Both the position numbers and the translations under genes were made by a program. A DNA stretch of 48,252 nucleotides, taken from IMG/VR virus record IMGVR_UViG_3300027721_000462, positions 1-48,252 of that record; one strand, 5' to 3'. Position 1 is the first letter of the stretch. Each line of letters opens with the position of its first letter. Shown here piece by piece: positions 24,722-34,850 of this stretch. Below the pieces are notes generated by a model. It was not told the DNA's origin and ran no database searches. It saw only the letters and a list, made by a program, of their open reading frames with translations. This DNA is from a virus.

Positions 24722-25192
24722 CTATTCTTTTAAAAATTTATATTCTTCGTATTCTTTATATGAGGAGCATGTTAATATCTCCTCTAATTTATCTGTATCT
24801 GTTATATTTTCGGGATTAGGGTATACATTGACAAATATTACATCTGATACCGCGTGTAACACCCTTTTTGTCCCCTCTGGCGCATTAACGTAACAAGGGC
24901 CTATATAATACTCAGTTCCTTCATCTGTTGCAACCTCGAGTTCCCCAGATAACAAAAACCACGTGTGTGATATTTTGTATAATTTACCAATTACTAATCC
25001 TCCTTGTGGCATAAACATTTCACGTATGTATACTCCTTCTGAAAATGAATGCTTTAATGGAAACATATCGGAATTACCTTTAGCGATTCTAACATCGTCA
25101 CTAGCAAGCATTGCGTTTTCTAATGTTTCAACCTTATTAATAAAGTCTTTGCTTATTATACGATGCTCCTTGTATACCTCTAGTTTATCCAT
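24722..25192 (-). CDS. cupin-like protein (156 aa)
   Basis: A 156-residue protein whose residues about 45-125 form a cupin-like beta barrel: FPLKHSFSEGVYIREMFMP, then GLVIGKLYKISHTWFLLSGE, then a closing strand with PEGTKRVLHA. H82 in ISHTW and H115 in VLHA could bind a metal. The protein begins with a helix (YKEHRIISKDF) seen in other small phage cupin-like proteins. It stands between a tail gene and internal virion genes, so it may be a minor virion part or an enzyme carried in the late operon. A catalytic role cannot be shown. Confidence 0.65.
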   Translation of the reverse strand: MDKLEVYKEHRIISKDFINKVETLENAMLASDDVRIAKGNSDMFPLKHSFSEGVYIREMFMPQGGLVIGKLYKISHTWFLLSGELEVATDEGTEYYIGPCYVNAPEGTKRVLHAVSDVIFVNVYPNPENITDTDKLEEILTCSSYKEYEEYKFLKE

Positions 25193-25197
25193 TTAAT

Positions 25198-26748
25198 TTA
25201 ATATGAAGACATTACATAATTTGATGATACAGAATATAATTCTGCAGCGGTTGGCGTTAAAGGATTTACAAACACCATTTTAACTGTAGAGTAAAACCCT
25301 TTTATTCCATTCATTGAATTACCATAAATAACTTCACCATATGTTGGAGGGGTTATATTTATAATAGTACCAAAATATTTGTTTTCTTTTCTTTTGAAAT
25401 TGTTTGTAAACAATTGATTTTCTATTTCCGCTAACGTCAATGCATTTGATGATTTAAAGATTTGGGTGGCTATATCAGAATTTGAATACAACTCTGTTAA
25501 GGCCCATCCCGAGGATCCTTCGTAATTCAATGTATTAAAGTTTTTAGACATTGAAACCTCAGGATTAAATATTAAAGTAACTGTTGCGTCATATGGTATT
25601 GGATTATCATAAAATTGGCAATAGTTTATACCGGTTGTAGCTGGATCAGCATAATGTTTCCATATATTACCTTGTTTAAAAGTATAAAAGTTATTTCTTA
25701 AACTTCCTGATAAATCCGGTTTAAATGAAAATCTACTTGTCCAACCTGTACAATCTTCATCAAATGACAATGTTTGATATTCCACTGTATTAGGCGGTTG
25801 CAATGATAAAACATATTGCTTGTTATACATATCCCATCCACCAACTACACTACCAGAACTACCAATTGATGATAAATTATCTCTAAAGTAATCTAACATT
25901 CCATATGCTGATATTTCAGTTATACCATCTTGGGATAATCTTAATACAGAACCTTGGTTTTTATCTACAAAATATTTTCTATACCCATAAACAGCAAAGC
26001 TTTCCGGATTAGTGCTTATACCATAATTACCAGCATACTGTTGAATTTGACCAATAACCATTGCGCCGGAAGTAGTCATCGCTTGACCCTCCGCTGAATA
26101 AATTGCATCTTTATCAATCAATGCTCTACTGACTTTAGCTTCTTGGAATATAATTAAGTTTGTGTCTTCAGCATATAATTTTTGTATTGATCCAACAGAT
26201 GGATCTACACTTCTAGTTATATCTTCACCAACTGAAAATTGATTTGTATTGTTTACTCCAGTTCTAGAATTAAATACTCCGGAATATATTAAAGAACTTT
26301 TTCTATGCTGCTGATTAATATTATCTTCAACAATATAAGCTTTAACACCAAGATCTACGTTTGTATTATTGTATCCCCCGCGTATTCTAGCTTCTTCTAT
26401 ATACCAATCTGTTAATCCCGGTTCATATGCAGCAGGTATGTATGTAAAATCTTGTATTGGACCGAATGATAATTCTGTGGCATCATCAATTGTTACTGAT
26501 TCACTTAATATAAATTCATGATCGTTAATTTTTTTATAAACTGTTGGGAATGGATTTGGCAACGGAGCGGGGACAACCCAAGAAACAGTTTGCCCTACCC
26601 CTATGTTTACATTATCCTCAGTCAAGACTATAGTTGTACCACTAGCCGCAACGTCTAAAATACCTTTAGTATTTTCTACCTCTACTATTGTATCGAGTTT
26701 CTTTAACCAAAAAGAGTTAAAGTATTTTAATTCTAATATTGCAGCCAT
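25198..26748 (-). CDS. tail structural protein (516 aa)
   Basis: A 516-residue, beta-rich protein. From about residue 120 on it contains repeated aromatic strand patterns (IRGGYNNTNVDLGVKAYIVE, then LYAEDTNLIIFQEAKVSRAL) of the sort found in tail hub or stabilisation proteins of Bacteroidota phages with crAss-like gene order. The N-terminal 115 residues form a separate strand-rich domain. It follows the giant tail protein gene closely and probably binds it in the tail. The name is inferred from order and recollection of similar phage proteins; no catalytic motifs are seen. Confidence 0.65.
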   Translation of the reverse strand: MAAILELKYFNSFWLKKLDTIVEVENTKGILDVAASGTTIVLTEDNVNIGVGQTVSWVVPAPLPNPFPTVYKKINDHEFILSESVTIDDATELSFGPIQDFTYIPAAYEPGLTDWYIEEARIRGGYNNTNVDLGVKAYIVEDNINQQHRKSSLIYSGVFNSRTGVNNTNQFSVGEDITRSVDPSVGSIQKLYAEDTNLIIFQEAKVSRALIDKDAIYSAEGQAMTTSGAMVIGQIQQYAGNYGISTNPESFAVYGYRKYFVDKNQGSVLRLSQDGITEISAYGMLDYFRDNLSSIGSSGSVVGGWDMYNKQYVLSLQPPNTVEYQTLSFDEDCTGWTSRFSFKPDLSGSLRNNFYTFKQGNIWKHYADPATTGINYCQFYDNPIPYDATVTLIFNPEVSMSKNFNTLNYEGSSGWALTELYSNSDIATQIFKSSNALTLAEIENQLFTNNFKRKENKYFGTIINITPPTYGEVIYGNSMNGIKGFYSTVKMVFVNPLTPTAAELYSVSSNYVMSSY

Positions 26749-26796
26749 ATTTTATAATCACTTGTTTTATAATGTTTTTAGTTTAATTATAGTCTT

Positions 26797-29700
26797 TTAC
26801 GGTGTGGATATATAATACATGTTGTAACTATAATTTTCAACAGGAACTATTAGTCCTGAATTTTCTGGGTTTTGTCCCTCCCAAGATGTTTGAACGTTTG
26901 GCATAGGTGCTATTTGATCTATAACTTCTCCGTACGCATTAAATTTAGCGCAATAATATGGATATTTACTGTATCTTAATGGTGTCATACCACCAAATGT
27001 AACATCGCCAGGGTTATAATCTTTAATAGTTTGGAAATTATAAAATCTATCTGCCACAGGCGGTATCCATTTTTGAGTAAACGCAGAATCTGTATACAGT
27101 CTTTTTATCTCTGTTCCTTCTACTGTGTTTGCATATAATACACCTATCGACGGAGGATCAGTTTGAAGCACTGTTTCAACCTTAATATTACCACCTGCTA
27201 AATCACCAGGCACGCTTCCACTATAAGGGAATAATAATTGTAAAGCAATTTTATTAGGATTGTTATCAATATTTATTCCAGCAACATATCCATTAAATGT
27301 AGAAATAGTTGAAGAAGTAAAAGTGTAAAACAGACCTGGCACAATTTGTTCATTAGCTGTGGTTAAAATAATTTTAACTGATTCGTCTAAAGGCAATATT
27401 GTACCAGAACTAACGTCGTTTATAAGCGAATTAAAATCTGTACCACGTATTGCGTCTTGTGTTGTATAAGGAACGGCAGAAGTTTCACCTGGAATTAAAG
27501 GGTTAATACTGTATTCCGCTATACCAGTATAAAAAGGGTAGGCGGTTGTTATTGGCGGTCTTGGTGGAGTAAACGGCAATGTTTGGTTGTAACTGTAATT
27601 CGCATCGTTGCCATATATTCTAAGCCATGGGTTTGCCAGATCAGCATTTGAGCGCTCCTGCATTAATTTAACCCCTACTGCATATTCATAAATGGCTGGG
27701 AAGATAGATTCGTCTGCTTCTACTGTAAAAGAAGTTGTTAATGTTTGTGGTTGACCAAAAATTATTCCACCACTACCATCATCTATAGTGGACACAACTA
27801 AGGGTCCTATTCTATATATAGGGGGTGTTATTCCATAGTTATTTTCATTAGCACTTAAAACCCATGGATTTGTTCCATCAAGCGTGTATATCCTTTTATA
27901 TAAATATATTTCACCTTCTGCTTTAATTGTGGCAAACCCTAATCCACCGCAAATACTAGGGGCTCCTACTTGTAACTCTATGCTAAATCTATATTCACCT
28001 TTCTTTAATCCTAAAGGTATTGCTGATGGCTCGCTAGAAGCAGTTGCGTTTTTAACCTCTATATTATCAACAAATTGATATATTTTACCAGAAAAAGGAA
28101 TTTCAGGCATATAATCGGAGTTTACTTCAGCATTAGGCCCTATATAAGCCATACCATAAACAGGAGGAGCTATAGTCGGACCACTACAAGGTATTGGGTT
28201 TGTTACAATATTACTTGCGTAATTAGGTCTTAACCAAAATGGAACCGGATCGTCTCCAACATTTATTGTAAATGTTTTTATATTGAATTTTGTACCAAAG
28301 TCTGTTCCTTCAACCGGCAATATTGCGCCTGTGCCAGTATTAACCGCGTCCTGTACTTTTATAACTAAATTATATATACCAAGCGATACGCTAGGGTTTC
28401 TTAATTCTAATTCACCTGAAATAGGATCTATATAAAAAGACGGTATAGGTGTATCACCCCCAACTATAGTCCACCACAATCCTGTTTTTACGCCTGTTGG
28501 AGGAATAGGCGGCGGGCCTAACGGGTCAAAATACGCTCCGTTTACAGCATCTAAAGTTACAATGCTTGTTGTATCTTGGGTTATATTATAAAGCGTCTCT
28601 GTAGTTGTTATCTCAGGCGCAATATTCCGTAGTCTGCCGTTAATAGTTAATTGGGTCGCCGTAGAAGGGTCATCTAAGTCTATTACATTAAACACAAAAG
28701 TATAACTTTCAGCGGTAGCTGCATTGTTATTAAATACAAATCTAGAAAGAATTTTTAATTTAAATTTATTAACCGGTCCAATAATTGTTTCAAGACCAAA
28801 CTCAGCAGACCTGTCTAAACCAGGAGGCCCAGAGTTATCTTTTACAGATAATATAGTAACAGATGTGTTCGGCAAAGGAAATCCGGTTTGATCTAATACG
28901 TAGAATTCACTTGTTATATATTTTGAATTAGGATCCCCGTAATTAGCGGGGTCTAAATCTGTCCCTAAAGGATTTTGATCTTCATAATGACGATATACAA
29001 ACTCTCCAAAACTAGAAGGGCCATCAAAACCAGTTAGTACATCTGCGTTTAAATCAGATATTAATCCTGTTGTAGCAGTTTCCCAAAATAATTCTAATAA
29101 ACTCTGTTCTGGTCTTGTTTCATATACTCCTAAAAACGGTATCATATCAGCAGCAATTACTCCTATTTTATTAACGGTGGAAACTCTACCTATTAGAGGT
29201 TTCGTTTGTAATTGATAAAAATTTAAACCTGCTGTTCCGCTTAAATTATCTTCAGAACTGTCTAAAAAATTAAATTCATCCGCAGACGCAATAGATATTA
29301 CAGTATCTGCTTTCCTAGTAGGAAAATATTGTCTATTTTCTGCTCTAGTAATTATAAAAGTTCTATAATCACCACTCCCCGGCTGAGGGGATGGAATTGG
29401 ATTTTGTGCTGCTTGCAATACCCAGTTAGGTGAAGATATTGTTATAGTTCCTATAGTTCCTACAATTACATTAGACACTACCACTGTATCACCTAGCCAT
29501 CTATAAAGGTTAGGCATTGTACCACCCGTAGTAGTTCCGGAAACTGTATTAGGAGCGGGCGTATTAGCCTCAACACATTGAATACCATCACCTGGCTTTA
29601 TTAATGAAAAATCCCCTTGTCCAACGGTTGTGGTACTATATTCTATAGTTCTTACTTTTGCTGAATAAGCAGGCGGTAATCCTATTATTTCAATATTTGC

Positions 29701-32016
29701 TTCTGCGTTTTCAACACGCCCATATAATTGAACGCTACTTCTATATTGTTTTTGATCCGGCCCAACTTCAGATAAGTCTCTAGGCACTTTATTAATATTG
29801 TCATTAATCAATACAATATGAGATGTATTACCAGTTTCACTTACTGGAAATTGCGTGGTATTTATACCGTTTTCTAATGTTGAAGTTGCAGTAACTCCAC
29901 TGCCTGAATATACGACTTGAGACCCTGAGGTTTGGCTTTTAGGATACCCGTTTAACATACCGGGCAAATATACATTATAGTAATCTTGCTCTTGTTGCTT
30001 TACAACTATTTTATATGAATACCAACCAATAGGATTGTATTCGTAAACAAATTTAATATCTTTTATGCCTCCTGCTTGAGACACATATTTATATATATCA
30101 CCAACTCTACCACTTGTAGTTATTGTGTACTCATTAGGGTTTACTGTAGGTATTGGATTTGATAAAACTTTAACGTAATCTGTATAAAAGCCCCTCATTA
30201 TATTACCATTGGCTGGGGGCGTATTTAATGTAGCCGTTGTATCTAAAGTATATTTATATATTGTATCGGTTATTGTTGACGCTGTAATTGCAAAACCAGA
30301 ATTTGACGTTGCTATTGCATACAAACCTGGCGTACCACTTGGAATAGATCTTGCTTGATCTATCGGGGCGTTTAAATATAATATTAAGGCATCTCCAAAC
30401 CAAGATCGTACATCTGTAAACAAAAGTGTATCTTCATAGCCTGAATATACTGTAGAACCTTTAGCAAAATTACCACCGCCAATATTTGTACTTGTTAAAT
30501 CCACAGTTGATAATATAACCGGGGATTGTCTTCCAAATTTATCAGCCAATACAAATCCTACCTGATAATTTCTATTCTTTTTTAATGTATGATTTGGGTA
30601 TTCTATAAAATTAGTTCCTACGGAAGATTTAGTTTGAACCGACATATTATAATTTATAGAAGATAAACAAGTATATTTATCAAAATAATTACCATAAATT
30701 ATTCTATTCCCAGCGGACTCCTGCGCCTTTGCTCTAACGGGTACTTTATCATATACTCTTACCGTTTGGTCTTCTGGTAATGTTTTATATGGTTTTTGAG
30801 ATTGATATGGTTGTATATAATAATTATTACTAGATATATTTATAGCAGAAATAGGTATTGTTTCAAAAACTTTAATAGCGGTAGAATCTGATTCTTTATA
30901 TAAAATGTCAATCTCTTGTATTTTGTAACTATTAAGTATATTGTTTATTTTATCTGGAAATGGTATTATTAATTCAATATTGTTTATATTGTTTTCAAAC
31001 CAATTTACAATAGTACTTCTATATGCATCGGTTTCGTCCCCCGCAATAAAATAGCCCTTTTGTTTTGGTATATAAGCTATTTGTGTAAATGGAGCCATTA
31101 ATGAATACTCATTATCATCGTATTTAAAACGATAACTAAAGCGAACATATTTATCTTCTAAAAAGGCTGGATCACCAGGCCATGAAGGCACATCTGATTT
31201 GTCCGACATAGTTGATATTAAAAAGGTTAACTCTTCTCCATTTATTATAGTAGCCGTAGGTGCTTCGTATAATGTTATTGTAGTTGTAGACGCTATTGTA
31301 TCAATAGTAACATCTGTAACTATTATATAGTCTGCTCCAGTTATGTTTTCTGATATTATTGTCATTCCTGGAACAATAGCAATTTCCCCCTCTAAAACTA
31401 TAATAGGATTTAAACTAGCGTCATTTACTGTTGCAGTTATTTTTCTATATAATGTTATAGGATCTACCGGAGCATATTTTGCAACTGAAATTTGTTCTTC
31501 AGTCGTATAATATGTTGGTATTGTTAAATTATTAGGATTTGCTAAATTAACATTTATTTTTCTAGGTTGATTTCTATTATCAGTCCAAAATAATAATCCT
31601 TCAACTAAATTTACACCTGTTATTTTAAATTGTTTGTTTTTAGCAAAATTTAAAAATAAACCATCTACTAATGTTATATATGCTGAAGTATCGTCAAAAT
31701 CATATACTACTATTTTCATTGTCCCCGATGTAGGGTATGTAATATTATTAGGGAATTGATCAATATAGTCCGTTAAGAATTGGAATATACGATTATTTTC
31801 ATTATCCATAAAAGTACCGATACATTCCAAATCTGGATTAGTTTCCGATGTAATCTTAACATTCCCATATACGTTTTGTAATACCCCAATATTATTTGTT
31901 TCAGATTTACCTACTTCTATATTTAAGGCATCTCTATATTCACTATTAGGGATAAGTCTATCGTCTAAATCTTTATTCATTTTAGACGATAAAAAACTAT
32001 TTTTTACTTCTGCCAT
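26797..32016 (-). CDS. giant tail protein, stabilisation / hub type (1739 aa)
   Basis: The N-terminus (KNSFLSSKMNKDLDDRLIP, then YRDALNIEVG) matches the start of tail or stabilisation proteins in crAss-like and other Bacteroidota podoviruses. The body is almost all beta, rich in Asn, Thr, Pro and Tyr. Around residues 1120-1260 there is a cadherin- or Ig-like stretch with FYIDPISGELELRN and VIKVQDAVN patterns, typical of adhesion modules. The C-terminal 450 residues hold more Thr/Pro-rich strands. It is likely the main tail surface protein and may carry receptor binding. The large size for a short tail suggests several stacked domains. Confidence 0.7.
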   Translation of the reverse strand: MAEVKNSFLSSKMNKDLDDRLIPNSEYRDALNIEVGKSETNNIGVLQNVYGNVKITSETNPDLECIGTFMDNENNRIFQFLTDYIDQFPNNITYPTSGTMKIVVYDFDDTSAYITLVDGLFLNFAKNKQFKITGVNLVEGLLFWTDNRNQPRKINVNLANPNNLTIPTYYTTEEQISVAKYAPVDPITLYRKITATVNDASLNPIIVLEGEIAIVPGMTIISENITGADYIIVTDVTIDTIASTTTITLYEAPTATIINGEELTFLISTMSDKSDVPSWPGDPAFLEDKYVRFSYRFKYDDNEYSLMAPFTQIAYIPKQKGYFIAGDETDAYRSTIVNWFENNINNIELIIPFPDKINNILNSYKIQEIDILYKESDSTAIKVFETIPISAINISSNNYYIQPYQSQKPYKTLPEDQTVRVYDKVPVRAKAQESAGNRIIYGNYFDKYTCLSSINYNMSVQTKSSVGTNFIEYPNHTLKKNRNYQVGFVLADKFGRQSPVILSTVDLTSTNIGGGNFAKGSTVYSGYEDTLLFTDVRSWFGDALILYLNAPIDQARSIPSGTPGLYAIATSNSGFAITASTITDTIYKYTLDTTATLNTPPANGNIMRGFYTDYVKVLSNPIPTVNPNEYTITTSGRVGDIYKYVSQAGGIKDIKFVYEYNPIGWYSYKIVVKQQEQDYYNVYLPGMLNGYPKSQTSGSQVVYSGSGVTATSTLENGINTTQFPVSETGNTSHIVLINDNINKVPRDLSEVGPDQKQYRSSVQLYGRVENAEANIEIIGLPPAYSAKVRTIEYSTTTVGQGDFSLIKPGDGIQCVEANTPAPNTVSGTTTGGTMPNLYRWLGDTVVVSNVIVGTIGTITISSPNWVLQAAQNPIPSPQPGSGDYRTFIITRAENRQYFPTRKADTVISIASADEFNFLDSSEDNLSGTAGLNFYQLQTKPLIGRVSTVNKIGVIAADMIPFLGVYETRPEQSLLELFWETATTGLISDLNADVLTGFDGPSSFGEFVYRHYEDQNPLGTDLDPANYGDPNSKYITSEFYVLDQTGFPLPNTSVTILSVKDNSGPPGLDRSAEFGLETIIGPVNKFKLKILSRFVFNNNAATAESYTFVFNVIDLDDPSTATQLTINGRLRNIAPEITTTETLYNITQDTTSIVTLDAVNGAYFDPLGPPPIPPTGVKTGLWWTIVGGDTPIPSFYIDPISGELELRNPSVSLGIYNLVIKVQDAVNTGTGAILPVEGTDFGTKFNIKTFTINVGDDPVPFWLRPNYASNIVTNPIPCSGPTIAPPVYGMAYIGPNAEVNSDYMPEIPFSGKIYQFVDNIEVKNATASSEPSAIPLGLKKGEYRFSIELQVGAPSICGGLGFATIKAEGEIYLYKRIYTLDGTNPWVLSANENNYGITPPIYRIGPLVVSTIDDGSGGIIFGQPQTLTTSFTVEADESIFPAIYEYAVGVKLMQERSNADLANPWLRIYGNDANYSYNQTLPFTPPRPPITTAYPFYTGIAEYSINPLIPGETSAVPYTTQDAIRGTDFNSLINDVSSGTILPLDESVKIILTTANEQIVPGLFYTFTSSTISTFNGYVAGINIDNNPNKIALQLLFPYSGSVPGDLAGGNIKVETVLQTDPPSIGVLYANTVEGTEIKRLYTDSAFTQKWIPPVADRFYNFQTIKDYNPGDVTFGGMTPLRYSKYPYYCAKFNAYGEVIDQIAPMPNVQTSWEGQNPENSGLIVPVENYSYNMYYISTP

Positions 32017-32022
32017 TTAATT

Positions 32023-33240
32023 TTAGTGTTTAATCCATTTAGATTTTCCTCTCATAACCTGAGTGATTTCTTCTAACTTGATATTAGATAATCTTATTTT
32101 TGTATTCCGTAACATTGCGGAACGTTCACGCTTAAATCTTTGAACTATATATTCTTGCACATTACTTCTAGTAGAAAGTATACTATATAAAATATGTAAG
32201 TACATAGCCTCTTCTGCCATCTTAGGTATCTTAGTATCTAGATCATAAGCTAATCCGTCAGATATATATTCTAATATAATCAATGAGCCCACAAGATCAC
32301 TGCTAAATGAAAACTTGTTTTCTCTTTCATTAATTGTAAAACTACCATTAGCATTTGCATATTGAGGATCCAATCCATATCGTTCTCCAAATCTGCCATA
32401 ATTGTTTCCGTAAGAATAACCGCCATTTATACCTTGTATAAAATTAAGATTATTAACAATTATTCCATTGTTTTGTGTTTTCCAACGTTCATCAGTTAAT
32501 GATGTGCCATCTATATTATCATCAAAGTTACTCTGAATTGGTATACCTAAATTATCCTGTATAGGTAATTGCGTAGGATTACTTGTTAATGTTGTTGGGT
32601 ATATAATGTGTTTTACTCCGGAACTATCAACCCACGACATTTTAACATAGTTAACATAATCTTGTGGTATTGCTAAACTTAAGCTTGGCGGTATTGTTAA
32701 TTCTTGAGACTTAACACTTTTTAATGTATCATAACTAAACTCTTGTAATCCTCTTTTTGCATGAAATATAACATCTGTTCTTTTAACATCTGCTATTAAT
32801 TTACCAGATCCTACGTAAGCAACTAAAAAATTATTTATAATATCGTTTAAAGATATATAAGCATAACTGCCATAGTTTTCTTCTACGGTAAGGCCATATG
32901 CATCTTTATCGCCATACATCCCGCCATCTAAACTTTTTAATTGTACAACTATAACATCTCCTGGGTCTATATCATAAGGGAATGTTATTGTATTTTTATT
33001 TAAAGTATATGCGGTAATGTATTCAGTATATATTAAACCATCTACGCTAATATATAATTTAAAATTGTTTAGCGCATATTCAGGTGTCGATGGGTTCCAT
33101 GCTAATGCATTACCTAAAATTAAATCGGTATCAAAAGTAAAAGTAAATGAGGCCGTAACTCCATCGGCTTGAAACCCTTGAGACCCTGCGTAATACTGTC
33201 TATTTGTTTCGGTGATTAAACCATTGTTTGGGAATGACAT
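32023..33240 (-). CDS. tail tube / head-tail connector protein (405 aa)
   Basis: A 405-residue protein. The first 130 residues are a beta domain (YYAGSQGFQADGVTASFTFT, then GDVIVVQLKS), probably a surface Ig-like or carbohydrate-binding-like fold. From about 130 on a helical segment (SLNDIINNFLVAYVGSGKL, then IFHAKRGLQEFSYDTLK) is followed by strands; this matches tail tubular proteins of podoviruses of the T7 gp11 / P22 gp4 type in this group of phages. It lies between the connector gene and the giant tail gene, as expected for a protein that joins the head to the tail. Confidence 0.72.
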   Translation of the reverse strand: MSFPNNGLITETNRQYYAGSQGFQADGVTASFTFTFDTDLILGNALAWNPSTPEYALNNFKLYISVDGLIYTEYITAYTLNKNTITFPYDIDPGDVIVVQLKSLDGGMYGDKDAYGLTVEENYGSYAYISLNDIINNFLVAYVGSGKLIADVKRTDVIFHAKRGLQEFSYDTLKSVKSQELTIPPSLSLAIPQDYVNYVKMSWVDSSGVKHIIYPTTLTSNPTQLPIQDNLGIPIQSNFDDNIDGTSLTDERWKTQNNGIIVNNLNFIQGINGGYSYGNNYGRFGERYGLDPQYANANGSFTINERENKFSFSSDLVGSLIILEYISDGLAYDLDTKIPKMAEEAMYLHILYSILSTRSNVQEYIVQRFKRERSAMLRNTKIRLSNIKLEEITQVMRGKSKWIKH

Positions 33241-33246
33241 ACTTTA

Positions 33247-33942
33247 TTAGCTTTTTGAATTAATGGTTTCCGCTTGTACTTGTTGAGCAGCTATTTGTAT
33301 AATTTGAGGATCTTTAATAACGATGCCCGAATATAAAAGTATCCTGGTTACTAAGTTTGTTTGCTCTATTGGGTGCAAATCAAACGGAACAGAGGAAGCG
33401 CTATCATATATATATTGCTGGTTTGTGCCTAGAACAAAATTCCATACTGGATTAGCCGGCTTTCTAACATAAGTACAAGAAATACCAGAAGTTATAGTTG
33501 TTGGGTATACTTTAATTATAAAATCTTTATAAGTATATACTGGCCAATAATAAGAAGGTTTGGTTATTGGAGATAGATTCAATTCTAATAATTCATTTGG
33601 TTGAACATATTGAATTTCTTTGTCATCATTATAAATGACTGTACCTAACTTATAAAAGTCAGTTACTGCTGGAATGTTAAATCCGCCTGTAGTAGGCAAA
33701 CAAGTTCCATCTGTTTGGAAAATAGCAATTTTTTGTTGTAAATTTTTAACACGATCGCTATACTCTGTATCATTATCCGGTATACGGATTTGCTGATTTA
33801 GATTTTCAAAATATTCATTGAATATTTCTAGTTGAACTTGCGTTGCTGTTTTATTAAATTCATCAGGGGTTATATAACCTCGTTGTTCCTTATTGATAAT
33901 TAATAAAACGGTTCTATAAACCGTATCTACATTTATTGCCAT
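33247..33942 (-). CDS. head-tail connector (ring) protein (231 aa)
   Basis: A 231-residue protein with an N-terminal helical part (INVDTVYRTVLLIINKEQRG, then FNKTATQVQLEIFNEYFENL) and a beta-rich C-terminal part ending in another helix. This arrangement is common to connector or ring proteins that bind below the portal in crAss-like phages. It sits after a hairpin terminator, before the tail-tube gene. The name follows gene order and general similarity. Translation begins at ATG 33942 after a short AT-rich leader. Confidence 0.7.
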   Translation of the reverse strand: MAINVDTVYRTVLLIINKEQRGYITPDEFNKTATQVQLEIFNEYFENLNQQIRIPDNDTEYSDRVKNLQQKIAIFQTDGTCLPTTGGFNIPAVTDFYKLGTVIYNDDKEIQYVQPNELLELNLSPITKPSYYWPVYTYKDFIIKVYPTTITSGISCTYVRKPANPVWNFVLGTNQQYIYDSASSVPFDLHPIEQTNLVTRILLYSGIVIKDPQIIQIAAQQVQAETINSKS

Positions 33943-33965
33943 CTGTTATTTTTATTATAATATTA

Positions 33966-33989
33966 AGGCGGTAACCAAAGCCACCGCCT
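33966..33989 (-). terminator. hairpin between capsid-accessory and connector genes
   Basis: AGGCGGT 33966-33972 pairs with ACCGCCT 33983-33989 around a ten-base loop. On the minus strand it lies 18 bases after the stop of the 254-residue gene and is followed by an AT-rich run with only short T stretches, so it may be a weak terminator or an mRNA-end stabiliser. Confidence 0.5.
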
Positions 33990-34007
33990 ATATATTAATA
34001 TTACGTA

Positions 34008-34772
34008 TTATTCAAATTTTTTCGCTATTGATTGGTAGATCTCAACGCCTTCATCGGTCTTGAAGAATGCTGCCATAGCGGAATAAGGATTTTCATCAAA
34101 TGGAACGGTCATTAATTTCTTGCCGTTACTTGCCCATTTAAAATCTCTTTGATCTTGTGATAGTTTGATAATATTTGCCTCGCATGCTTTAATCGCAAAA
34201 TTACGAAGTTGTACATTTTCATCATTAGCCAGTTCTAAGAACAAACTAGGATTACTTCTGGCAAATAGTAACAAATCTCTTTTTATCTCCTTAGAAGTCA
34301 TCTTAGACGCCTTAGATCCAACCTCAACACGTATAATCGCTTCAGCTTGATCTATATCCATACCCATTGCAGCTGTCATTGCTTCAACTTGTAATTCTAA
34401 AATATCCAATTCGTTTGTTGCTTTTTGAACAGCGCTAAACTCACGATATTTTTTATTTAACATTGGGTGATATAAAGATAATAATTTTTGTAAGTTTTGT
34501 TTCTCTTTTGGCACAAACAAAGTACCATTTTTAAACATAATATGACCTAATGTAGCTTCTCCTTTTTGTTCTTCAATAAATGGAGTATTCATATTAGTTG
34601 CATATCTTAATTCTTTTTGCTCTCCTGTTGTAGCGTCAAACCATAATAATGGAAATCTTGCTGAATGCCTTGAAGAGATTGTGTATGTTAATGGACTATG
34701 AGTACCGGTTAACAAATATGTTCTATCTTTTTGTTCCCATGCTTCCGCGATAGGGGCTTGTGTTTTTGACAT
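34008..34772 (-). CDS. capsid-associated protein, unknown type (254 aa)
   Basis: A 254-residue protein encoded right after the major capsid gene and between two hairpins. The N-terminal 100 residues look beta-rich (RTYLLTGTHSPLTYTISS), the rest is helical with an acidic-basic pattern and ends in a helix. Phages with the same gene order often have a conserved gene here; it is thought to be a head component. I do not recognise a specific fold. A cement, head-completion or assembly role is a guess from its place. Confidence 0.55.
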   Translation of the reverse strand: MSKTQAPIAEAWEQKDRTYLLTGTHSPLTYTISSRHSARFPLLWFDATTGEQKELRYATNMNTPFIEEQKGEATLGHIMFKNGTLFVPKEKQNLQKLLSLYHPMLNKKYREFSAVQKATNELDILELQVEAMTAAMGMDIDQAEAIIRVEVGSKASKMTSKEIKRDLLLFARSNPSLFLELANDENVQLRNFAIKACEANIIKLSQDQRDFKWASNGKKLMTVPFDENPYSAMAAFFKTDEGVEIYQSIAKKFE

Positions 34773-34808
34773 AATATAATATAATTAATTGTTTTTAAAA
34801 AGTAAAAG

Positions 34809-34834
34809 TCGCCCTCGTAATTTAACAAGGGCGA
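34809..34834 (-). terminator. intrinsic terminator after the major capsid gene
   Basis: On the minus strand TCGCCCT pairs with AGGGCGA (34828-34834 with 34809-34815) around a twelve-base loop, 17 bases after the capsid stop codon, and is followed by ACTTTTACTTTTT. It probably allows only part of the transcripts to run on to the next gene, giving the capsid gene the highest output. Confidence 0.75.
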
Positions 34835-34850
34835 AATTTACAATAAATAT

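Noticed and set aside
25198-32016. Frameshift splitting one tail protein into two genes
   Set aside because: The 516-residue protein has its own proper start and an AT-rich leader of 48 bases separates the two, so they are taken as separate genes.
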